Positions 51,342 to 60,841 of a stretch of DNA of 64,000 nt are shown here, in pieces (the first letter of the stretch is position 1; every line of letters starts with the position of its first letter). Position numbers and translations under genes: made by a program. The notes below the pieces were generated by a model. It worked only from the letters and a program-made list of their open reading frames with translations, made no database searches and was not told the DNA's origin. The stretch is from UBA6136 sp964386975. GTDB taxonomy: Bacteria; Pseudomonadota; Gammaproteobacteria; Methylococcales; Methylococcaceae. The stretch lies in assembly GCA_964386975.1 (NCBI GenBank), contig CAYLUS010000007.1, forward strand, positions 1 through 64,000, in the 5' to 3' direction.

Positions 51342-54300
51342 GTGAAACTTAAGCTCCCACCCAAATCCACGCGATGGTTGTTCTTGTTGCTCGGCTTCGG
51401 TGCATCCGTGCTGATCCTGTGGTACCTGGGCCCCCTTCTCAGCCTTGCCGGCGTGACTCCATTCGAGTCACCCATGGCGAGGGTGATTGCAGCAGCCGTT
51501 ATTGCACTGGTCCTTGTACTTCGTGAAATCTTCATCGTGCGCGCTGACACCAACCAAGAAGCTGAGATGGCCCGGGCGCTTAAATACATCGGGAGCAATG
51601 CGCTTGAGGCAGAAATCGACGAAAAGGTAACCGCCCTGAACCGCCAGTTCTCTGAGGCACTCGAACAGCTTTTCAGCACCTACTCGCGTGGCAAACGCAG
51701 GCTCCGTCTTTATGAAATCCCATGGTACCTATTCATCGGTCCTCCGGGGTCGGGAAAAACAACGGCGCTGCGAAACTCTGGACTTAAATTCCCCCTGGCC
51801 GGCCAGAGTCAATCACTGTCGTTGAAAGGGATTGGTGGCACACGCAATTGCGACTGGTTTTTTACCGACGAAGCGATCCTGATCGACACGGCCGGCCGAT
51901 ATACCAGCCAGGATAGCCATGAGGCTGTGGATGCTGCGGAATGGTCGGGATTCATGACCCTGCTGAAGCGCTATCGACCCAAGCAGCCGATCAATGGCAT
52001 TCTCGTCGCCCTGAGTATCACGGACCTGATGCAGCAAACCGAGACGGAGCGAAATCAGACGGCAAAATCCATCCGCCAGCGCATTCTGGAACTTTACCGA
52101 AATTTAGGGGTTTCCTTCCCCGTATACCTGATCCTGACCAAAGCCGACCTCATCGCCGGTTTTAATGATTTTTTTGCTGATCTCGATCCCGACGGCAGAA
52201 ACCAGGTCTGGGGTGCCACTCACCCAGAATTTGACCCCGCATCTACAGAAGCCTTCCTTGCTTCGCTGGATGAAACGCTGGAGGCGCTTTTGACGCGCGT
52301 TTCGGACATTTCAGTCGGACGCCTGCAAGACGAGCGAACCCTTGATGCACGAGCCCAAATACTGGCATTTCCCGACCAACTGGCGCTATTGACTCCCGCG
52401 CTCCGTGACTTGTTACACAACATTTTTTCCATTAATCGCTACGAGGAGAAAATCATGTTGCGTGGCTTCTACCTCACCAGCGCAACACAAGAGGGGACGC
52501 CAATCGACCGTGTAATGGGACTTCTCTCCAGCCAGTTTGGCCTGAGCGGAAATCGGGCACCGATTTTCAGTGGTCTTAGCAAGAGTTATTTCACAACCCG
52601 CCTTTTCGCTGATGTCGTGTTTGCCGAGGCTCCCTTGACCGGCGTCGACAAGAAACTTGAAAAACGTCAACAGATCCGGCGGATGGCAGGAATTGCATCC
52701 ATGATCGGTTTCACGGTTCTGGCGCTCGGGCTTTGGGTAACGAGCTATCAGCGCAACATGCACCTCATTGAACAGTACAACGTCCTGGCCGAACAATATG
52801 AGGCGCAAGAGCTCAAGTATTCTGGACAATCCGAAGCCAGTATTCCTCGGTCCAGTGAACGGCTGCAGGTGTTGCATGCGGCTTACGCCCTGTTTTCGAC
52901 CCCATCGCTTTTTGAGCGCTTTGGGCTTTTTCAGGGACAGAAGTTGGGCATGGCGGCCCGCCATGCCCTTGACCATGAGCTATCGACCCAGTTCATCCCT
53001 CTCATCCAGAAACGGTTGGCTGATCGGATGGCCGGCGAGGAAGGAACGCACCCGGAAATTCTGTACGAGTTATTGCGCGTCTACCTGATGCTGGATTTAC
53101 CAGAACGGCTCCAACCCGATCTCGTAAGGGCGTGGATTGGCAGGGACTGGGAGCATCGGTATCTTGCCGATCCGACTTTGCTTGCAAACCTGATGAAACA
53201 GTTGGACCTGGCTATGGACGCACTCAAAAGCCAGCGCGTTCGGGTTGCTGCTGACTCCCAGTTCGTGAGCCAGGCCCGAAAAAAACTGACTCAGGTTCCT
53301 CTGGTTACGCAAATCTACCTGCGCTTCAGGGACGAGATCCAGTCCGATAAACCATTGGATAGCTCACTCCTCCAGAAACTGGGCCCCAAAGCTGTCCAGA
53401 CCTTTCAAACCACGAACGGCACGCCGCTTGATGCCATCAAAATCCCCGGGATTTTTACGGTCGAAGGCTACAAACAGGTTTTTCTTCCTAAAAGTCTGGA
53501 TTTTTTCAAAAGCGCGCTGACCGACAATTGGGTGCTCGGCGAGGACCGTCAGGTTGACCCCTCGGATCTCATGCGTTTCTTTGAAGAATTCAGACGTCTT
53601 TACTTCGAAGACTACGCCCGAAACTGGGAGTCAACGCTGGCGACGCTTCGACTCAAGCCCACCCAATCCATGGGGGAGACTATCGCGCGGCTGGATATTC
53701 TCTCGCGGCCCAATAATCCACTGGTCGAACTTCTGCAGCTGATTCATGACAACACAGCCGCGGCTCGGTTTAGCGTCACGCCCACTTCTGGAGACCCGGG
53801 CGCCAAGACTGAGAAGCTGGTCCATGCGGCAACCAACCTGATCGGCGAAGGAGATGCTCTGATGATCATCGAGCAAAAAATCTCCCAGCCCTTTGAGGAC
53901 CTCAACAGCCTGGTGGACCGGACGGATGAGAAGGCCACCGCCCCTATCGATGAGCTGACCCAGCAACTCAAGGGACTTCACGATGCTCTCATGATCCTTT
54001 CAAGCTTCTCATCCGGCGGCAAGGAAGCCGTCAAAAAAGCCGGGGAGCGGATGTCGCCAGGGAGTCAAGATGCAATCAGTGCCGCTAAGCTGGCAATTTC
54101 AAGATTGCCGCCACCGCTTAAGGCGTGGTTGCTGCCGTTAACGACGACAGGATGGAGTTTGATGCTCGAGGAGGCTAAAAAAAACCTAAGCCAGGCCTTT
54201 GATAGCGAAATCAAACCCGCCTGCAAATTGCTTTCCGGCGCAGACTATCCCCTTGTCTCACAAAGCGATAAAGACCTATCCCTGCTGGACTTCGGCCGGG

Positions 54301-54878
54301 TTTTTGGCCCCTCCGGACCCTTGGAAAAATTTTTCAGCGATACTTTGCAACCCTTCGTCGAGGAGACCTCCGAGGGGCCTAAGGTCATCCGTCGCGATGA
54401 TCAAGCCATTCCCATCAGTCCGGAAAGCATCCGGCGACTGTTTCATGCGCACCAAATCAGGCAGGCTTTCTTCCCAGCAGGTGGTGTGGTGCCGCAATTC
54501 GCGTTTGAGCTCACGCCGCTGGCTCTGGATGGGCGAGTCAGTACCTTTGATCTGGATCTGCAAGGGCAGCAGATTCATGCCGACGGTAAGAGCGGTGATC
54601 GTGTTGCGCTCGCCTGGCCCGGACATTCGCAATCCAGCCCCGTCAAAGCCTCGTTCAAGGTCAGCGATGGCAAGCACGTTGTCTGGGAACGGCCTGGCCC
54701 CTGGGCTTTCTTTCGCTTGCTGGATACCTCCCAAATCAAACGGATTGCAGCTGACCTCTATCAGGTGACATTCGAGGTCCAGGGCTACACGGCAAGGTAT
54801 GAACTCCGTGCAGCAAGTGCCATCAATCCGTTTTCGATTGCAGGGCTTTCCAAATTCAAGTGTCCGGAGACCCTCTGA
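51342..54878 (+). CDS. tssM: T6SS membrane protein TssM (IcmF)
   Basis: A 1178-residue inner-membrane protein that forms the trans-envelope core with TssL. Two N-terminal membrane segments (near residues 12-34 and 46-66) precede a cytosolic GTPase-like domain with an intact Walker A (GPPGSGKTT) and DTAGRYTSQD, then a third membrane segment (around SMIGFTVLALGLWVTSY) and a large periplasmic part with the conserved C-terminal DGKHVVWERPGPWAFFRLLD and YTARYELRAASAINPF. The GTG at 51342, 8 bases after tssL, is preferred to a TTG at 51315 inside tssL. Confidence 0.95.
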   Translation: MKLKLPPKSTRWLFLLLGFGASVLILWYLGPLLSLAGVTPFESPMARVIAAAVIALVLVLREIFIVRADTNQEAEMARALKYIGSNALEAEIDEKVTALNRQFSEALEQLFSTYSRGKRRLRLYEIPWYLFIGPPGSGKTTALRNSGLKFPLAGQSQSLSLKGIGGTRNCDWFFTDEAILIDTAGRYTSQDSHEAVDAAEWSGFMTLLKRYRPKQPINGILVALSITDLMQQTETERNQTAKSIRQRILELYRNLGVSFPVYLILTKADLIAGFNDFFADLDPDGRNQVWGATHPEFDPASTEAFLASLDETLEALLTRVSDISVGRLQDERTLDARAQILAFPDQLALLTPALRDLLHNIFSINRYEEKIMLRGFYLTSATQEGTPIDRVMGLLSSQFGLSGNRAPIFSGLSKSYFTTRLFADVVFAEAPLTGVDKKLEKRQQIRRMAGIASMIGFTVLALGLWVTSYQRNMHLIEQYNVLAEQYEAQELKYSGQSEASIPRSSERLQVLHAAYALFSTPSLFERFGLFQGQKLGMAARHALDHELSTQFIPLIQKRLADRMAGEEGTHPEILYELLRVYLMLDLPERLQPDLVRAWIGRDWEHRYLADPTLLANLMKQLDLAMDALKSQRVRVAADSQFVSQARKKLTQVPLVTQIYLRFRDEIQSDKPLDSSLLQKLGPKAVQTFQTTNGTPLDAIKIPGIFTVEGYKQVFLPKSLDFFKSALTDNWVLGEDRQVDPSDLMRFFEEFRRLYFEDYARNWESTLATLRLKPTQSMGETIARLDILSRPNNPLVELLQLIHDNTAAARFSVTPTSGDPGAKTEKLVHAATNLIGEGDALMIIEQKISQPFEDLNSLVDRTDEKATAPIDELTQQLKGLHDALMILSSFSSGGKEAVKKAGERMSPGSQDAISAAKLAISRLPPPLKAWLLPLTTTGWSLMLEEAKKNLSQAFDSEIKPACKLLSGADYPLVSQSDKDLSLLDFGRVFGPSGPLEKFFSDTLQPFVEETSEGPKVIRRDDQAIPISPESIRRLFHAHQIRQAFFPAGGVVPQFAFELTPLALDGRVSTFDLDLQGQQIHADGKSGDRVALAWPGHSQSSPVKASFKVSDGKHVVWERPGPWAFFRLLDTSQIKRIAADLYQVTFEVQGYTARYELRAASAINPFSIAGLSKFKCPETL

Positions 54879-54880
54879 AA

Positions 54881-56185
54881 GTGAGTGCAGGTTTTTTTGG
54901 CAAAGTGCCTAGCGTAGGGGACTTCGTATCGAGACGGGTTCCCGTTGAGATCCAGCGTCAGTGGGACAACTGGCTGCAGCAGGGGCTCTCCGTGAGCCAG
55001 AATCAGCTTGGACCCGACTGGCTTGATTTTTTTCTGACGAGTCCCGTCTGGCACTTCAGTTGCTCACCCGGCGTTTTGGGGGAGAACCACTGGTCGGGCG
55101 TAATGATCCCGAGCGTGGATCGGGTCGGACGCTATTTTCCGCTAACCATGCTGGCGGAGTGGCCGGCATCGCCTGCGCTGGCAAGACAAATCCCCTCTGC
55201 CGAATGGTTCGATCAGGCGACCGCCATCATTCTGACTGCGCTCATGGATCCCTTTGACATGGACGCTTTCGATTTTGCGCTACAGCGCTTGACTCAGGTA
55301 GTTCCGCAACCTTTCAAGCACCCTGCCTCAATCACACATGAGCGCTTTTCCATCTGGATGACCCAGGGCTCCCAGCGGATGGGCGAGACTTGCCTTTTTT
55401 TTGAGGGGCTTCCCCCGGCGAACCGGTATGGAGAGCTATTGGGAGCCATGCCTCCAAGGCCGAAGGAGTCGGCGGTTATGACGAAACCAATACCGACAAT
55501 GGCTTCACAAGCTTGGACGCATCAGGGCTTCACCCGCAGCAGTAACCAAGACGCCGTAATTGACCGGGCCGACTCTTCATTCTGGGCGGTGGCAGACGGC
55601 ATGGGTGGGCATCAGGGAGGCGAAATCGCAAGTCAGAGCATCTGCCGGGCACTCCATGCCCTCCAGTTTGAGTCTGACGAAGACCTGAGCCAGCGGCTTG
55701 TTCGGCTGCACGAGGCCATTCAGGCAGTCCATCATGAACTTCATGCCTACAGCCTCGACACGCTGGGAGGACAAATCATCGGCTCAACACTGGTGCTTTT
55801 GGTAATCGACAAGGGCGAAGGCGCTGTAATTTGGGCTGGGGATAGCCGTTTGTACCGATTGAGGAATGGGACGCTGGCGCAACTCACGGAAGACCATGTG
55901 CCAGAACCCAGCCTAAGAGTCTCAAATGCCAATGAGATCTCCCGAGCGGTCGGGGCCACGCCGAACCTTGAGCTTGAGACCCGACACTTCAAGATAGAGC
56001 CCGGCGATCGCTATCTGTTGTGCAGCGATGGGCTCTACCGAGAGGTAGTTACGGATCAACTGTCAAGGTTACTTGCCATGCCAACTCTTCCGACTGCGGG
56101 TGAAGCGTTGCTCACAGAGGCCCTTGAGCACGGCGGAAGGGACAACATCAGCCTGATTGTGATGGATTGCCCTCAACCCGCCTGA
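54881..56185 (+). CDS. TagF-PppA fusion: T6SS post-translational regulator
   Basis: A 434-residue two-domain protein. The N-terminal part (about residues 1-150; GFFGKVPSVGDFVSRR, WHFSCSPGVLGENHWSGVMIPSVDRVGRYFPL) is TagF, a repressor of T6SS firing. The C-terminal part (about 200-434) is a PP2C phosphatase like PppA, with the metal Asp motifs VADGMGGHQGGE, LCSDGL and GGRDNISLIVMD and the GDSRLYRLRNG segment, so it should be active. The two are separate genes in Pseudomonas H1-T6SS. I choose the GTG at 54881 because GGAGA precedes it; another GTG at 54860 overlaps tssM. The partner kinase PpkA is not in the window. Confidence 0.9.
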   Translation: MSAGFFGKVPSVGDFVSRRVPVEIQRQWDNWLQQGLSVSQNQLGPDWLDFFLTSPVWHFSCSPGVLGENHWSGVMIPSVDRVGRYFPLTMLAEWPASPALARQIPSAEWFDQATAIILTALMDPFDMDAFDFALQRLTQVVPQPFKHPASITHERFSIWMTQGSQRMGETCLFFEGLPPANRYGELLGAMPPRPKESAVMTKPIPTMASQAWTHQGFTRSSNQDAVIDRADSSFWAVADGMGGHQGGEIASQSICRALHALQFESDEDLSQRLVRLHEAIQAVHHELHAYSLDTLGGQIIGSTLVLLVIDKGEGAVIWAGDSRLYRLRNGTLAQLTEDHVPEPSLRVSNANEISRAVGATPNLELETRHFKIEPGDRYLLCSDGLYREVVTDQLSRLLAMPTLPTAGEALLTEALEHGGRDNISLIVMDCPQPA

Positions 56186-56363
56186 GGTCAATTTCAGGTG
56201 GTATAGTGCATGCAGGTACTGGTTTGAAACCGCGCGGGCAGGAAACTTGGGATGAAGTGCCTGGGATCAATGGCCCAGAATCCATTCAGAATGGAACATC
56301 CTCTGACTGGCAGCGCAGTGTCTCCCCCCCTCGAGAATTCGTTTGTGGCGCTGCACGAAAGTT

Positions 56364-57401
56364 ATGACGACACCTGATCTAGACCGATACTTGCAAGCAA
56401 TCGATGGGGACCAACCCAGTGGTCCAGATCTTGAGCACGATTCCGAGTTCATTTCCCTCGAGCAACGGCTTGAAGGAACGCCTGAACGACAAATCGGTGA
56501 CGTTCTTGAGGCAGCGCGCCCCCCTCCATGGCCTGAGGTTGCAGGAAGCATCGAATCACTTCTGCTGCGGACCCATGATCTCCGGCTGGCAGTTTACCTG
56601 ACCCGATGCAAACTGCATTACGAGGGTTTTTTGGGCCTTCGGGTGGGTTTGGCACTGATCCGGTCACTCCTACAAACCTTCTGGTCGAGCGTCCATCCTC
56701 AATTGGATCTGGACGATGACCTGGACCCGACATACCGTCTGAACACCCTGAGGGGCTTGAGCGATCATGGCAGCCTGCTTGTCCCGATCGCAAATTCTCC
56801 AATCCTTTCCTCAAGGACCCTTGGTCACTTCACGCTGTCACAACTGCGAAGGCTGAATGCCGGCAGCGCGCCGGCTGAGGGAGAACCGCTGGTCGATGAA
56901 ACGCACGTTCGTGCCATCTGTCTTGACAACCCCACCGAAGACGTCAGCGCCGTATTTGAATCCCTCCAAGCGTCCTTGAAAGAACTCCTCGAGATCGATC
57001 AGATCTTGGACAAGGAACTGGGTTCGCAGAACACCCTGGATCTGGACCCCTTGCGCTCCAGCCTCAAGGAAATCAGCCAGTTCCTTGCCCCATTTGCGGA
57101 GGATTCGACAAACACCGGAGCATCGGACACAGACGAGAGCCCGGCTTCTGAGATGCGCTCGACGGACAATGCCCCGACCCGAAGCAACGGACCGATCAGT
57201 AGCCGCGCAGACGTCATTCGGGCGCTGGATCAGATAGCGGATTATTATCAGAAACATGAACCATCCAGTCCCGTCCCACTTTTCATCAAGCGGGCAAGAT
57301 CGATGGTTGATAAGGATTTCTTAGAGATCATTCGTGATATGGCGCCCGATGGTGTACATCAAATCGAAACGTTGGCAGGCCTTGGATCACGAGGAGACTG
57401 A
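56364..57401 (+). CDS. tssA: T6SS protein TssA (ImpA-like)
   Basis: A 345-residue T6SS capping/priming protein that helps sheath and tube assembly. The N-terminal ImpA domain shows YLQAIDGDQPSGPDLEHDSEFISLEQ, HDLRLAVYLTRCKLHYEGFLGLRVGLALI and WSSVHPQLD, all typical. The C-terminus ends KRARSMVDKDFLEIIRDMAPDG, as in short TssA proteins. I chose the ATG at 56364 over an upstream TTG. The 178-base gap before it holds no gene; it contains TATAGT (56203 region) that might belong to a promoter for a second transcript. Confidence 0.9.
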   Translation: MTTPDLDRYLQAIDGDQPSGPDLEHDSEFISLEQRLEGTPERQIGDVLEAARPPPWPEVAGSIESLLLRTHDLRLAVYLTRCKLHYEGFLGLRVGLALIRSLLQTFWSSVHPQLDLDDDLDPTYRLNTLRGLSDHGSLLVPIANSPILSSRTLGHFTLSQLRRLNAGSAPAEGEPLVDETHVRAICLDNPTEDVSAVFESLQASLKELLEIDQILDKELGSQNTLDLDPLRSSLKEISQFLAPFAEDSTNTGASDTDESPASEMRSTDNAPTRSNGPISSRADVIRALDQIADYYQKHEPSSPVPLFIKRARSMVDKDFLEIIRDMAPDGVHQIETLAGLGSRGD

Positions 57402-57479
57402 GCAACACCGGGCGCCTAGCCCCCAAGAGAAGCGGTACCTTAAACCGTGTGAATTTTTGCTAACGAGGAGGATGCCCCC

Positions 57480-57995
57480 ATGGCGGATAGCAGTCAGAAG
57501 TTCATAGCCCGAAACCGGGCACCCCGTGTACAGATTGAGTACGACGTCGAGGTATTCGGCGCTGAGAAAAAGGTTCAACTCCCGTTCGTGATGGGAGTCA
57601 TGGCGGATCTGGCTGGAAAGCCCGCTGAGCCCTTACCGGGGGTCGGAGATCGGAAGTTTCTGGAATTTGACATTGATAATTTCAATGATCGCCTGAAAGC
57701 GATGAAACCGAGGGTGGCGTTCAATGTTCCCAATGCCCTGACCGGCGAGGGAAATCTGATGGTCGACATCACCTTCGAGGACATGGATGACTTTTCACCG
57801 GAAAAAGTAGCCGAAAAGGTGGATGGTCTCAAACAGATTCTTGCCGCACGACGTCAACTGGCAAATCTCGTCACCTACATGGACGGCAAAGCCGGCGCTG
57901 AGGAACTGATCTCCAAGGTAATTAACGACCCCGAACTACTGAAATCTTTGAGTTCCTCTCCCAAACCGGATACGCACTCGGAGGAGGAGAACTAA
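57480..57995 (+). CDS. tssB: T6SS contractile sheath small subunit TssB
   Basis: A 171-residue protein that pairs with TssC to form the contractile sheath. The pattern SQKFIARNRAPRVQIEYDVEVFGAEKKVQLPFVMGVMADL and DNFNDRLKAMKPRVAF is typical of TssB/VipA, including the conserved FVMGVMADL. A very good ribosome-binding site (GAGGAGG) precedes the ATG. It is followed by tssC after 1 base. Confidence 0.97.
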   Translation: MADSSQKFIARNRAPRVQIEYDVEVFGAEKKVQLPFVMGVMADLAGKPAEPLPGVGDRKFLEFDIDNFNDRLKAMKPRVAFNVPNALTGEGNLMVDITFEDMDDFSPEKVAEKVDGLKQILAARRQLANLVTYMDGKAGAEELISKVINDPELLKSLSSSPKPDTHSEEEN

Positions 57996-57996
57996 G

Positions 57997-59496
57997 ATGG
58001 CTCAAAACGAATTTGAGAACGCGCCACGACCGACCGCACTGGAGGAAGGGAGCGAGTTCAGCCGCTTGCTTGAGAAAGAGTTCAAGCCTCGCAACGAGAA
58101 TGCGCGAGATGAAGTGGTCAATGCCGTTCAGACCCTTGCGCAACTCGCTCTGAAGAACGTGCAAACCATATCGGCCGACGCGATTCACACCATCGAGGCC
58201 ATCATCGCCGAACTCGACAAAAAACTCACCGATCAAGTCAATCTGATTCTCCATCACGAGGACTTCCAGCAACTCGAGGGCGCATGGCGTGGCCTCCACT
58301 ATTTAGTCAGCAATACCGAGACCGACGAGCAACTCAAGGTCAAGGTAATGAACATCTCAAAGACAGATGCCGCCAAGACCCTCAGGAAGTTCAAGGGCGC
58401 AGCATGGGATCAAAGCCCACTGTTCAAGAAGATTTATGAGGAAGAATATGGTCTTTTCGGCGGCCATCCATTTGGCTGTATCGTTGGCGATTATGCCTTT
58501 GATCACTCCCCTGGAGATGTCGATTTTCTCAAGGAAATGGCCAAGATCTGCGCCGCAGCGCACACCCCGTTTATCGCAGGCGCCGCGCCCAGCGTCCTAG
58601 GCATGGACTCTTGGTCGGAATTGGCGAATCCCAGAGACCTCACCAAGGTCTTTCAAACCCCCGACTATGCGCCCTGGCGGTCGCTGCGCGAGTCTGAGGA
58701 TTCACGGTATATCGGGCTTGCCATGCCAAGGTTTCTGGCCAGGCTGCCCTATGGAGCCAAGAGTGACCCGGTCGAGGGATTTGACTTCGAGGAGGATACT
58801 GCCAGCGGAGATAGCAGCAAATACACGTGGTGCAACTCAGCCTATGCAATGGCAGTAAACGTCAATCGCGCCTTCAAGGCCTATGGCTGGTGTACCCGCA
58901 TTCGAGGGGTTGAATCAGGGGGACTCGTCGAGGGGCTGCCGGTCCACACATTCCCGACTGATGATGGCGGATTCGACATGAAATGCCCGACCGAAATCGC
59001 GATTACCGATCGAAGAGAATCGGAATTGGCCAAAAATGGCTTCATGCCGCTGCTTCACAAGAAAAATGAGGATTTCGCAGCCTTCATCGGTGCACAGTCA
59101 CTGCAAAAGCCAGCTGAGTTCACGGATGCCGACGCAACCGCAAATGCGCGCCTTGCAGCCCGGCTGCCCTACCTGTTTGCGACCTGCCGTTTTGCGCATT
59201 ACCTCAAGAGCATCGTGCGTGACAAGATTGGATCCTTTCGCGAACGTGAGGACATGGAGCGCTGGCTGCAGGAGTGGATCATGAACTACGTTCACCATAA
59301 CCCCGCGATGGCTACGGATGAAGAAAAAGCGCGTAAGCCCCTTGCGGCGGCCGAAGTGCATGTGGAGGAAGATCCCTCCAATCCGGGCTACTACATGTCC
59401 AAATTCTTTTTAAGGCCCCACTATCAGCTGGAGGGATTGACTGTTTCGCTCCGACTGGTCTCCAAACTTCCGTCAGTGAAGTCTGGGGCAAACTGA
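57997..59496 (+). CDS. tssC: T6SS contractile sheath large subunit TssC
   Basis: A 499-residue sheath protein that forms the outer layer of the contractile tube with TssB. WRGLHYLVSNTETDEQLKVKVMN, the GGHPFGCIVGDYAFDH stretch, LANPRDLTKVFQTPDYAPWRSLRESEDSRYIGLAMPRFLARLPYG and the C-terminal VHVEEDPSNPGYYMSKFFLRPHYQLEGLTVSLRLVSKLP are classical. The gene is in the tssB-tssC-hcp unit. Confidence 0.98.
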   Translation: MAQNEFENAPRPTALEEGSEFSRLLEKEFKPRNENARDEVVNAVQTLAQLALKNVQTISADAIHTIEAIIAELDKKLTDQVNLILHHEDFQQLEGAWRGLHYLVSNTETDEQLKVKVMNISKTDAAKTLRKFKGAAWDQSPLFKKIYEEEYGLFGGHPFGCIVGDYAFDHSPGDVDFLKEMAKICAAAHTPFIAGAAPSVLGMDSWSELANPRDLTKVFQTPDYAPWRSLRESEDSRYIGLAMPRFLARLPYGAKSDPVEGFDFEEDTASGDSSKYTWCNSAYAMAVNVNRAFKAYGWCTRIRGVESGGLVEGLPVHTFPTDDGGFDMKCPTEIAITDRRESELAKNGFMPLLHKKNEDFAAFIGAQSLQKPAEFTDADATANARLAARLPYLFATCRFAHYLKSIVRDKIGSFREREDMERWLQEWIMNYVHHNPAMATDEEKARKPLAAAEVHVEEDPSNPGYYMSKFFLRPHYQLEGLTVSLRLVSKLPSVKSGAN

Positions 59497-59544
59497 TTTT
59501 CCTGATGGAAAAAAACCGATCCAAGCCACCCTAGGAGGAAAAAA

Positions 59545-60027
59545 ATGGCAGTTGATATGTTTCTGGAACTTGACGGCGTAAAGGGCGAGTCCAAGGACGA
59601 AGATCATAAGGGCAAGATCGACATCCTCAGTTGGAATTGGGTCGTCACCAATACGGGAGACCTCCATAGCGGCGGGGGTGGTGGTGCGGGAAAAGCCGAT
59701 ATTGGTGACATCGTGGTCACCAAGTATTTGGACCTCTCAACCGCAGATCTTCTAAAGTGTTGCGTCTCCGGTAAACACATTGCCAAGGGAAAACTGATCG
59801 TTCGCAAGGCTGGCTCCAAGGCGCTGGATTACCTTGTGATCGAACTGGAGGAGGTCATGGTGACTCAGGTCAGCCCCGGTGGATCAGCAGCCGGTGACCG
59901 CGTCACGGAAACCCTGCAGCTGGGCTTCTCGAAGTTCACGCTGACTTACAAGGAGCAGACCGAAAAGGGCGCCGGGGGTCCATCTGCGACCGTTGGCTTC
60001 AACGTTTCCGCTAACAAACTGTCCTAG
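59545..60027 (+). CDS. hcp: T6SS tube protein Hcp (TssD)
   Basis: A 160-residue hexamer-forming tube protein, the secreted inner tube of the T6SS. Family features are MFLELDGVKGESKDEDHKGKIDILSWNW and the beta-barrel pattern to the end. A strong AGGAGG lies before the ATG at 59545, as expected for the most abundant T6SS component. The length and sequence resemble the H1-T6SS Hcp1 type. A Gly-rich loop (HSGGGGGAGK) lies about residue 42. Confidence 0.96.
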   Translation: MAVDMFLELDGVKGESKDEDHKGKIDILSWNWVVTNTGDLHSGGGGGAGKADIGDIVVTKYLDLSTADLLKCCVSGKHIAKGKLIVRKAGSKALDYLVIELEEVMVTQVSPGGSAAGDRVTETLQLGFSKFTLTYKEQTEKGAGGPSATVGFNVSANKLS

Positions 60028-60030
60028 AAA

Positions 60031-60822
60031 GTGATGACGCTTGAGCTGGCCCATTCGACCCTGCTGGTCGATGGCAATCCGGCAGAGGCCCTCGAACTGC
60101 TCCAAAGTCATGTTCGGCAGCATCCAGAGGATGCTGAATCCCGGGTTTTTCTGTTTCAATTACTTTGTATTCAAGGTAACTGGAAACGGGCGCTGGGCCA
60201 GCTCGAAGCACTCGTGCAGTTGAATTCACAAGCGACACTCATGGTGCAGGCCTATCGGGCCCTGATTCAGTGCGAAATCCTTCGGGAGGCGGTCTTCGCG
60301 GGCCTGAAAACGCCTCTGATACTCGGTAAACCAGAACCCTGGCTTGCCTCATTACTCGACTCTATCGTAGGGCATTCCGAGGGTCATTTTGCCGCTCGCC
60401 GGCAGGCTCTTGAAATGGCACCAGCATCCAGCGGATGCATCAATGACCACGCATTTGAATGGATATCGGATGCGGACACGCGGTTGGGTCCCTGCTTTGA
60501 ACTGGTGATCGATGGCAAGTATTACTGGGCGCCGGCCACAAGCCTCCGGTCGCTCCGGTTTGAATTGCCAGCGGACCTTCGGGATCTGGTTTGGGCCCCC
60601 TGTCAGGTCACTCTGGCCTCCAGTGCTGAAATCGGTGGCTTTATGCCCGTCCGTTATCCCCTCGGCGCGCCCCCTCTTGATGGCGGACTTCTTCTGGCCC
60701 GGGAAACGCGCTGGCAAGGCGATGAGGAGTGGCCCTCTGGTCAGGGCCAGAGGATGTTGGCGACGTCAGGCGGGGATTTTGCGCTGCTTGACTGCCGGGA
60801 AATTCTCATCAACCCTGCCTAA
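60031..60822 (+). CDS. tagJ: T6SS accessory protein TagJ (ImpE/HsiE1-like)
   Basis: A 263-residue cytosolic protein of the ImpE family. The N-terminal helical repeat region (LLVDGNPAEALELLQSHVRQHPEDAESRVFLFQLLCIQGNWKRALGQLEAL) is TPR-like and the C-terminal half carries the conserved FELVIDGKYYWAP, LRSLRFELPADLRDLVW and MPVRYPL segments. In Pseudomonas HsiE1 binds the sheath protein HsiB1 and assists ClpV recycling. The gene begins 3 bases after hcp with a GTG (60031) or the next ATG. Confidence 0.88.
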   Translation: MMTLELAHSTLLVDGNPAEALELLQSHVRQHPEDAESRVFLFQLLCIQGNWKRALGQLEALVQLNSQATLMVQAYRALIQCEILREAVFAGLKTPLILGKPEPWLASLLDSIVGHSEGHFAARRQALEMAPASSGCINDHAFEWISDADTRLGPCFELVIDGKYYWAPATSLRSLRFELPADLRDLVWAPCQVTLASSAEIGGFMPVRYPLGAPPLDGGLLLARETRWQGDEEWPSGQGQRMLATSGGDFALLDCREILINPA

Positions 60823-60841
60823 CCTTCCTAGCGCCACGTTC

